From: an uncultured Candidatus Saccharibacteria bacterium
Lineage (GTDB): Bacteria > Patescibacteriota > Saccharimonadia > Saccharimonadales > Saccharimonadaceae
DNA length: 5,361 nucleotides
Assembly: GCA_938049075.1 (NCBI GenBank)
Contig: CALICZ010000039.1
Span: forward strand, 1-5,361
Direction: 5' to 3'
Part shown: positions 1 to 4,539 of the stretch, piece by piece
Numbering within the stretch: the first letter of the stretch is position 1
How the letters are laid out: every line of letters begins with the position of its first letter
Translations under genes and position numbers: made by a program
The notes under the pieces: generated by a model
What the model saw: only the letters and a program-made list of their open reading frames with translations
Told to the model about the DNA's origin: nothing
Databases searched by the model: none

Positions 1-501
1 AAAACCCGCCAGGATGATCTTTGGTCGATGTTCTTGCGCCATCCGATGTAGCTCATCGTAGTCAATCTCGCCCGTTCTCACATCCTTCATTTTGTAGCGA
101 ACAAAATTATACTCACGAGCACTATGTGTCACAGGCGCACCATGCGTCAGGTGACCGCCATGACCCAGATCCATCGCGAGGATGGTATCGCCTGGCTCGC
201 ACCATGCAAAATACACTGCTTCATTGGCCTGAGCACCACTGTGCGGCTGGACGTTGGCATGGTCAGCCCGGAAGAGCTGCTTGGCACGGTCGATTGCCAG
301 CTGCTCTACTTGGTCGGTATATTGCTGCCCGCCATAGTAGCGCCGGCCTGGGTAACCCTCGCTGTATTTATTCGTAAAGACACTCCCAAGCGCCCGTAGT
401 ACATCACCAGAGACATAATTCTCACTCGGGATGAGCTCCAAGCCTTCGCGTTGGCGTTGCTGCTCACGGGTGATAAGGGTAGCAATAGTTGTTTCGTGCA
501 T
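1..501 (-). CDS. glyA: Serine hydroxymethyltransferase, N-terminal 167 residues (partial at left edge)
   Basis: PLP-dependent cytosolic enzyme that interconverts serine plus tetrahydrofolate with glycine plus 5,10-methylene-THF, the main source of one-carbon units. The visible 167 codons read without a stop and match the SHMT N-terminus closely: LIPSENY (residues 23-29), TNKYSEGYPGRRYYGG (43-58), VEQLAIDRAKQLF (65-77), ANVQPHSGAQAN (82-93) and HGGHLTHG (114-121), with the His of HGGH that stacks on PLP in this family. The PLP lysine and the C-terminal two thirds lie outside the window. The frame is still open at its last visible codon, at LAGF, which in homologs continues into a SAYP-like motif. 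The ATG at 499-501 is fixed by an AAGGAG Shine-Dalgarno site at 510-515, 8 nt upstream. It is divergent from the XRE-MurA gene. Identification is secure from motifs; it is shorter than the usual ~415 aa only because of the window edge. Confidence 0.97.
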   Translation of the reverse strand, partial: MHETTIATLITREQQRQREGLELIPSENYVSGDVLRALGSVFTNKYSEGYPGRRYYGGQQYTDQVEQLAIDRAKQLFRADHANVQPHSGAQANEAVYFAWCEPGDTILAMDLGHGGHLTHGAPVTHSAREYNFVRYKMKDVRTGEIDYDELHRMAQEHRPKIILAGF

Positions 502-509
502 GGGTAATA

Positions 510-515
510 CTCCTT
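510..515 (-). promoter_or_regulatory. glyA ribosome binding site (AAGGAG)
   Basis: On the minus strand AAGGAG sits 8 nt before the glyA ATG, an optimal spacing. It is notable because the other three full protein genes in the window have no comparable site, so this shows that canonical Shine-Dalgarno initiation exists in this organism. Confidence 0.85.
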
Positions 516-570
516 GTTTGTTGGTTATATCTTAGGATTCGCTATGCACTTTTCATCAAATCATATGTGT

Positions 571-579
571 AGTATAGCA
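571..579 (-). promoter_or_regulatory. glyA promoter, extended -10 (TGC TATACT)
   Basis: Reading the minus strand, TGC followed by TATACT (5 of 6 to TATAAT) gives an extended -10. No good -35 is found at 16-18 bp. The predicted start of transcription is near 564, giving a leader of about 63 nt that carries the AAGGAG site. Called by eye from consensus only. Confidence 0.5.
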
Positions 580-630
580 CAGCTACCCAATGTGGGGAGT
601 TGCAGTACTTGACTACGTGCGTCTTGAGCT

Positions 631-675
631 TGCGATAGCTCTCTTTTTCTCCAGCAGTATTGACGTGCTATCGCA
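631..675. repeat. Inverted repeat with 9-bp exact arms
   Basis: TGCGATAGC (631-639) is exactly complementary to GCTATCGCA (667-675), with 27 nt between. The left arm overlaps a second, smaller hairpin, GAGCT/AGCTC at 626-630 and 637-641, which is followed on the plus strand by TCTTTTTCT. The two hairpins cannot form together. Neither lies in a transcript predicted from the promoters I can place, so the role (operator, small RNA or chance) is open. Confidence 0.45.
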
Positions 676-842
676 TCTCTTTTGATATTACTCTCTGATG
701 TGAAGACTAGGCACTTGCTCGTGTAGTAAATGGAGGCCTTGCGCACGGCTAGTTGAAATAGCAGAAAGGAGCTGATGGAGTTATTAGGAAAACTTCGCAG
801 CCTAACTTCTGTATTTCTTTTCGCAACACGAGATGCTTGTGT

Positions 843-871
843 TTGACAATATATCACCGATGATATATTGT
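843..871 (+). promoter_or_regulatory. XRE-murA promoter
   Basis: A perfect TTGACA -35 lies at 843-848. Two overlapping -10 readings are possible. TATTGT at 866-871 has a 17-bp spacer and a start at 878, exactly the A of the chosen ATG. TATATT at 864-869 is preceded by TGA (861-863) as an extended -10, with a 15-bp spacer and a start near 876. Either reading leaves 0-2 nt of leader, so the mRNA would be leaderless. The palindrome at 846-871 covers most of this promoter. Confidence 0.6.
846..871. promoter_or_regulatory. Perfect palindrome, probable operator for the XRE-MurA protein
   Basis: Arms ACAATATATCA (846-856) and TGATATATTGT (861-871) are exact reverse complements of 11 bp each, separated by CCGA. 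The two-fold symmetry, arm length and AT-rich half-sites fit binding by a dimeric XRE/Cro-type helix-turn-helix. It overlaps the last three bases of the -35, the whole spacer and the -10, where a bound protein would block RNA polymerase. The downstream gene itself encodes an XRE domain, so autoregulation is the natural inference. I saw no second copy in the window. Confidence 0.7.
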
Positions 872-877
872 ACAAGC

Positions 878-2404
878 ATGGGAACAGCAAAATATCTCCG
901 TAATATCGGAACACTCATCCAAGAAACCCGCCAAGCGCGCGGTATGACGCAAGCCGAGCTCGCTGCAGCACTTGGCACGAGCCAGTCGGCCATCAACCGC
1001 ATCGAAAAGGGTGGCCAAAACATCAGCCTAGAAATGATCGCTCGTATTGGCGAGGTGCTAAGCAGTGAGATTGTCCGCATCAACAAAGCTGGCAAAACAA
1101 ACTTCGTCATCAATGGTGGTGGCTCGCTCCATGGCGAGATTGAGGTAAAGACGAGCAAAAATGCCGCTGTCGCTCTGCTCTGTGCTAGCCTCCTCAACAA
1201 AGGTAAGACGACACTACGCCGAGTGGCCCGGATCGAGGAAGTTAATCGCATCATCGAGGTGCTCGAAAGCATTGGCGTGCGCTGCCGCTGGCTTGAACAC
1301 AATGACCTCGAGATCACCCCACCACGTACCCTCCATCTAGACGAGATGGATATCGCCGCAGCCAAGCGCACCCGTAGCATTATTATGTTCCTTGGGCCAT
1401 TGCTCCATCAATATGAGTCATTCCAAATCCCATTCGCGGGTGGGTGCAACCTTGGCACGCGGACGGTTGGACCACATATGGCGGGCCTCGCACCCTTTGG
1501 CCTGACTGTCGAGGCAACGACCGATTACTACCAAGCAACAGCCAACCCGCATATGGTTGAGCACGCTATCGTCCTTACCGAGCGCGGCGACACCGTCACT
1601 GAGAATGTTATCATGGCGGCAGCGCTCCACCCAGGTGTCGTAACGATTCGCAACGCCAGCCCCAACTACATGGTGCAAGACCTGTGTTTCTTCTTGCAAA
1701 AGCTTGGGGTGCAGATCGACGGCATCGGCACAACCACCCTCACTATCCATGGTGTCAGCGAGATCAACCAAACAGTTGAATATTGTCCGAGCGAAGACCC
1801 TATCGAGGCAATGAGCTTCATCGCAGCAGGTGTAGTGACAGACTCTGCGATTACCATCCGCCGGGCACCAATCGAATTCCTCGAGCTCGAGCTAGCAGTG
1901 CTGCGCGGTATGGGCTTACAATATGAGCTCTCCAGCGAGTACCCAGCGCGCAATGGCCAGACTCGCCTGGTCGATATTAGCCTGCACAAATCGACTCTCA
2001 CCGCTCCACAAGACAAGCTCCACAGTATGCCCTTCCCAGGCATCAATATGGATAATCTCCCCTTCCTTGGTCTCATCGCCACGGTAGCAACGGGCCGCAC
2101 TCTAGTGCACGACTGGAGCTACGATAACCGCGCCATTTACTTCACCGACCTCACTCGCCTTGGCGCACAAGTAGAGATGGTCGATCCACACCGCGTTTAC
2201 ATCAGTGGCCCTACCCGCTGGAAGCCTGCCGATGTCGTCGCACCGCCAGCCTTGCGCCCCAGCGTCGTCGTGATGCTAGCTATGCTCGCGGCCCCTGGGC
2301 GCTCCATCCTGCGTGACGTGTACAATATCAACCGAGGCTACGAAGACTTTGCTAACCGACTCAACACTCTCGGGGCGGATATCGAAACAACATGGGAATA
2401 TTAG
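878..2404 (+). CDS. murA: XRE-family helix-turn-helix fused to MurA (UDP-GlcNAc 1-carboxyvinyltransferase)
   Basis: The predicted protein has 508 residues. Residues ~8-66 form an XRE/Cro-type HTH, with RQARGMTQAELAAALGTSQSAINRIEKG as its core (residues 18-45). Residues ~74-508 form a MurA domain of about 435 aa, close to the usual ~419. MurA transfers enolpyruvate from PEP to UDP-GlcNAc, the first committed step of peptidoglycan synthesis, in the cytosol. By eye alignment to E. coli MurA: K94-N95 match K22-N23, R166 matches R91, C190 the fosfomycin-target C115, R195 R120, D392 D305, R418 R331, R460 R371 and R486 R397. The residue matching D369 is Ala458, and the uridine-contact PVDLH loop reads TVGPH. 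Starts at 833 and 860 are possible, but they would translate the palindrome and have no ribosome site; ATG 878 coincides with the predicted transcription start and begins just before the HTH. Single-gene unit. The dual architecture is clear; whether it is catalytic, regulatory or both is inference. Confidence 0.93.
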   Translation: MGTAKYLRNIGTLIQETRQARGMTQAELAAALGTSQSAINRIEKGGQNISLEMIARIGEVLSSEIVRINKAGKTNFVINGGGSLHGEIEVKTSKNAAVALLCASLLNKGKTTLRRVARIEEVNRIIEVLESIGVRCRWLEHNDLEITPPRTLHLDEMDIAAAKRTRSIIMFLGPLLHQYESFQIPFAGGCNLGTRTVGPHMAGLAPFGLTVEATTDYYQATANPHMVEHAIVLTERGDTVTENVIMAAALHPGVVTIRNASPNYMVQDLCFFLQKLGVQIDGIGTTTLTIHGVSEINQTVEYCPSEDPIEAMSFIAAGVVTDSAITIRRAPIEFLELELAVLRGMGLQYELSSEYPARNGQTRLVDISLHKSTLTAPQDKLHSMPFPGINMDNLPFLGLIATVATGRTLVHDWSYDNRAIYFTDLTRLGAQVEMVDPHRVYISGPTRWKPADVVAPPALRPSVVVMLAMLAAPGRSILRDVYNINRGYEDFANRLNTLGADIETTWEY

Positions 2405-2434
2405 CCGCTTCTTAGCTTGTCTTGCTATGCTAAT

Positions 2435-2463
2435 AGAGAACCTCTCGTAACGAGAGGTTCTCT
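2435..2463 (+). terminator. 13-bp perfect hairpin downstream of XRE-murA
   Basis: AGAGAACCTCTCG (2435-2447) and CGAGAGGTTCTCT (2451-2463) pair perfectly around a TAA loop, 30 nt after the stop codon. The position suggests a transcription terminator or 3' stabilising structure. The run after the stem (TGCTGT) is poor in T, so it is not a textbook intrinsic terminator on either strand, unlike the two tRNA terminators in this window. Confidence 0.6.
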
Positions 2464-2723
2464 TGCTGTATACACCACATCTTACACAGACTTTGCATAA
2501 ATAGAGCCTATGTCTTAGAAGGTCTACTTTCTCAGTATCAGCTCCCGTCCGCCAGTGTTTTGCCTGTTGAGCTGCAAAGATCGATTCTTATCTCGCATAG
2601 CATGAGAAAAAGAGTACAAAAAGCAAGAGTACACAAAACAGACACATCAGACATACGCCTTGAACTTCTGGCAATAACCAAATAAAATTACCACTGTTTA
2701 TAGTAGTAAAGCAGCATTAAACC
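2464..2723. other. Non-coding stretch, nothing recognised
   Basis: Between the XRE-murA hairpin and the tRNA-His terminator I see no supported gene or RNA. It is relatively A-rich. The only local structure noted is a short direct repeat, AAGAGTACA, at 2610-2618 and 2625-2633. This may simply be a convergent 3' region. Confidence 0.5.
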
Positions 2724-2749
2724 AAAATAAAACCCCGGAATCATCCGGG
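2724..2749 (-). terminator. Intrinsic terminator of tRNA-His
   Basis: On the minus strand CCCGGA, loop TGAT, TCCGGG is followed by GTTTTATTTT. The A-rich run before the stem (2750-2759 region, AAAATAAATT on the minus strand) can extend the pairing with the T-run, so the element is nearly symmetric and could also stop plus-strand transcripts coming from XRE-murA. Confidence 0.85.
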
Positions 2750-2758
2750 AATTTATTT

Positions 2759-2837
2759 TGGGGTGGATAATGAGACTTGAACTCACGGCCTCCGGTGCCA
2801 CAAACCAGCGCTCTAACCAAACTGAGCTATATCCACC
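2759..2837 (-). tRNA. tRNA-His (anticodon GTG)
   Basis: The cloverleaf is complete on the minus strand. The acceptor is GTGGATA/TATCCAC and the D stem GCTC/GAGC. The anticodon stem is CTGGT/ACCGG (one T-G pair) with loop TTGTGGC, giving anticodon GTG at 2799-2801. The T stem is GTGAG/CTCAT with loop TTCAAGT. The identity hallmark of tRNA-His is present: an extra G at -1 (2837) facing discriminator C73 (2762). CCA is encoded at 2759-2761. G34 in a GUN anticodon makes this a queuosine target. Confidence 0.96.
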
Positions 2838-2880
2838 AGACAATCGCACAGCAAACCTTACTGTGCTGCTGACATGCTGT

Positions 2881-2909
2881 ATTGTAGCAGAGATAGCGCA
2901 GTTTGTCTA
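2881..2909 (-). promoter_or_regulatory. tRNA-His promoter
   Basis: On the minus strand TAGACA (2904-2909, 5 of 6 to consensus), a 17-bp spacer and TACAAT (2881-2886, 5 of 6) preceded by TGC make a strong promoter. The start is predicted near 2874, giving a 5' leader of about 38 nt that contains a small GCACAG/CTGTGC hairpin (2846-2866) to be removed by RNase P. Confidence 0.75.
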
Positions 2910-3008
2910 TTACCTACGGCTATTCATCCTCAATCTCAAAACTTTACTACCTTATACCTCTCTCCTCTCACCAGGTTGCTTGCTTCTCCTCAGGCTTATC
3001 ACCGCTTC

Positions 3009-3049
3009 TATAGTGAGTCTTCCTATCTATAATAGGGGTCATCACTATA
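3009..3049. repeat. Nested inverted repeat downstream of the MFS gene
   Basis: Outer arms TATAGTGA (3009-3016) and TCACTATA (3042-3049) enclose inner arms CCTAT (3022-3026) and ATAGG (3032-3036), separated by a 5+5 nt internal loop and a 5-nt apical loop. It lies about 70 nt after the MFS stop. There is no T-run on the minus strand, so it is not a standard intrinsic terminator for that gene. The rest of 2838-3120 contains only the tRNA-His promoter and leader. Confidence 0.5.
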
Positions 3050-3120
3050 TTTCATTGGGTAGAGCAGATGATTAAAAAATGACAAATGGATAAGGTAGGT
3101 AAATACTGAAGTTAACTAAT

Positions 3121-4314
3121 TTAGCGCGCTTTCTTACGACGCCACAGTGCCTCAACGCACATCACCAGCCACAGGCCAAGTGCAATCGCCCCAACTGCCC
3201 CGCCAAACCACACATGCCCCGCACTATAGCCATGCTGATTAACCATCCGGGTGAGCAAGCTAATCGCCACGACGTCACCAAGCAGCGTAAACATATTCAG
3301 CGCGGAGAGGAGCGTCGCTTTGTATGTATGCTGCAGCTCGCTGAGGATCTTCGACTGCAGAACAATCGGTCGCACCCGCGTATATGCAGTAAATAGCACA
3401 ACAGCAATGACCGCGATAATCGGGCTTGGCGTCACACCCATCAAGACAATACACAGTGCCATAATCCACGCATCGACCCAATAAAATGCCAGTGGCCGCA
3501 GGCGGTCAAACCAATGCACATACCAGCCCAGCAATGCTCCGCCCAGGCTCCCGACCGCCGCAATCACCCCAAACCACTCTACAGCAATACCAACGTGCTG
3601 GAAGAGCAGCTCGCGATATTCTAGCCCCTTATTGGACACACCAGCCAAGAAACCAGCGAAGGTAAAGAGAGTAAGATTTTTCGCAGTAACGATTGCGCGA
3701 GCAGCCTGCCGTGGCCGCTGAGCCTGGGCAGCTCCTCGGCGCGGTGGATAAGCAAAGCTCAGCGCCAACCACACCGTCGCAGCAAGCGACAAAAAGCCAA
3801 TCAAAAATGGGAGCGTATGATGAATACGGTATGTGAGTGGCACTACAATAATGAGCACAGTATTACCAATCAGTCCATACGTCTGGGCGCGGCCCATCAC
3901 CTTGGTATAGTCGCGTGCTCGCCCCAGCGCCGTCAAGGAATCGTGCATAAATGCCTCGACCGCACCAGACTGAAATGCATAGCCACCAAAGAACAAAGCT
4001 GAGGCAATCAGCCCACCCCAAAAGCTCGGCCATACAGCATACAACAGTGGCGACACCACAGCAATGCTCGCACCAAGGATAATCGCCCGCCGGTTGCCAA
4101 ACTTATCGGCCACATAACCCGCTGGCATCTGCAGCGCCGCTTGGATAATAGACGAGATAACAACCATCAGTGCGAGCTCATCCAAACTCACTTTACCGAC
4201 ATTCACCAGCTGCACCGTGATAAGCGGCAAGTAGACACGCTTGGTAAAAATCCGAAACCACGAATATTTGACAATGTTGCGCTTGAGGAGGTCGTGGTTG
4301 GTCACATCTTGCAT
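3121..4314 (-). CDS. Major facilitator superfamily (MFS) transporter, 397 aa
   Basis: The protein is strongly hydrophobic, with about twelve membrane segments in two six-helix halves separated by a basic loop at residues ~191-212. The MFS signature motif A is present between helices 2 and 3: GYVADKFGNRRA at residues 66-77 (G, D, G and RR in register). A second conserved-looking stretch, SGAVEAFMHDSL (116-127), follows helix 4 and resembles the G-A-x-E-A motif of a group of uncharacterised MFS permeases. The length is typical for a 12-helix MFS. The substrate cannot be told from sequence; drug or metabolite efflux and nutrient uptake are both possible. The ATG at 4312-4314 has no Shine-Dalgarno site, and a promoter places the start of transcription about 6 nt upstream. 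It follows the tRNA-Arg terminator and so is its own unit. No clear intrinsic terminator was found. Confidence 0.93.
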   Translation of the reverse strand: MQDVTNHDLLKRNIVKYSWFRIFTKRVYLPLITVQLVNVGKVSLDELALMVVISSIIQAALQMPAGYVADKFGNRRAIILGASIAVVSPLLYAVWPSFWGGLIASALFFGGYAFQSGAVEAFMHDSLTALGRARDYTKVMGRAQTYGLIGNTVLIIVVPLTYRIHHTLPFLIGFLSLAATVWLALSFAYPPRRGAAQAQRPRQAARAIVTAKNLTLFTFAGFLAGVSNKGLEYRELLFQHVGIAVEWFGVIAAVGSLGGALLGWYVHWFDRLRPLAFYWVDAWIMALCIVLMGVTPSPIIAVIAVVLFTAYTRVRPIVLQSKILSELQHTYKATLLSALNMFTLLGDVVAISLLTRMVNQHGYSAGHVWFGGAVGAIALGLWLVMCVEALWRRKKAR

Positions 4315-4326
4315 AAATCTCGCTGC

Positions 4327-4356
4327 ACTATAACATAGTCTCGCGCAGCATGTAAA
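4327..4356 (-). promoter_or_regulatory. MFS gene promoter
   Basis: Minus-strand TTTACA (4351-4356, 5 of 6), an 18-bp spacer and TATAGT (4327-4332, 5 of 6) preceded by TGT as an extended -10. The predicted start is near 4320, only about 6 nt before the ATG, leaving no room for a Shine-Dalgarno site. Confidence 0.6.
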
Positions 4357-4370
4357 TGCATTTTGTATGT

Positions 4371-4397
4371 AATAAAAACAACCCCATCGAGATGGGG
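4371..4397 (-). terminator. Intrinsic terminator of tRNA-Arg
   Basis: On the minus strand CCCCAT, loop CTCG, ATGGGG is followed by TTGTTTTTATT. It is a classic stem plus T-run, about 15 nt after the tRNA CCA end. It separates the tRNA-Arg unit from the MFS promoter just downstream. Confidence 0.9.
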
Positions 4398-4411
4398 ATA
4401 TGACAATAAAA

Positions 4412-4488
4412 TGGCGCCCCGAGTAGGATTCGAACCTACGGCCTTAGGCTTAGAAGTCCTCTGCTCTATCCAGCTGAGCTATCGGGGC
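4412..4488 (-). tRNA. tRNA-Arg (anticodon TCT)
   Basis: Minus-strand cloverleaf: acceptor GCCCCGA/TCGGGGC, D stem GCTC/GAGC, anticodon loop CTTCTAA with TCT at 4452-4454, T stem GTAGG/CCTAC with loop TTCGAAT, discriminator G73 and encoded CCA (4412-4414). It reads AGA and AGG. The anticodon stem is odd: GAGGA against GCCTA gives only three Watson-Crick pairs flanked by A31-G39 and G27-A43. All other parts are canonical, so the gene still looks functional. Confidence 0.94.
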
Positions 4489-4496
4489 ATGGGTTT

Positions 4497-4505
4497 ATTA
4501 TAGCA
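4497..4505 (-). promoter_or_regulatory. tRNA-Arg promoter, perfect extended -10 (TGC TATAAT)
   Basis: On the minus strand TGC is followed by a perfect TATAAT. No -35 match lies at 16-18 bp. The predicted start is near 4490, about 2 nt before the mature tRNA 5' end, so the precursor would have almost no 5' leader. Confidence 0.7.
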
Positions 4506-4521
4506 GGTTTCTTGGCAGGTG

Positions 4522-4530
4522 TGGTATGAT
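4522..4530 (+). promoter_or_regulatory. yhhQ-like gene promoter, extended -10 (TGG TATGAT)
   Basis: TGG followed by TATGAT (5 of 6) on the plus strand, with no recognisable -35. The predicted start is near 4537, 3 nt before the ATG at 4540. It is back to back with the tRNA-Arg promoter; 16 bp separate the two elements. Confidence 0.55.
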
Positions 4531-4539
4531 AAACGAAGT

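Larger units (their letters stand above)
502..877. other. Divergent intergenic region between glyA and XRE-murA
   Basis: This 376-bp stretch has no convincing protein gene. It holds the glyA ribosome site and promoter at its left end, an inverted repeat at 631-675, and the XRE-murA promoter and palindrome at its right end. A 23-codon frame at 775-846 is preceded by AAGGAG but only 3 nt away, and is discussed as a finding rather than called. The length is large compared with the 51-bp gap between tRNA-Arg and the YhhQ gene, so additional regulatory content is plausible. Confidence 0.6.

Noticed and set aside
21..399. Two plus-strand open frames at the left edge
   Set aside because: They lie antisense to glyA, whose protein matches SHMT over its whole visible length.
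833..877. Upstream start codons at 833 and 860 for the XRE-MurA protein
   Set aside because: They would encode the palindrome and promoter, lack a ribosome site, and place extra residues before a normal XRE N-terminus; the predicted transcript begins at or just before 878.
802..2100. Several minus-strand open frames opposite XRE-murA
   Set aside because: They are frame shadows of a strongly supported coding gene, with no promoter, ribosome site or recognisable protein.
2610..2633. Direct repeat AAGAGTACA as a possible CRISPR or att remnant
   Set aside because: Only two 9-bp copies 15 bp apart in A-rich sequence, with no further units, integrase or cas gene.
2758..3075. 105-codon plus-strand open frame
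   Set aside because: It runs antisense through tRNA-His and its promoter, and the peptide has no recognisable domain.
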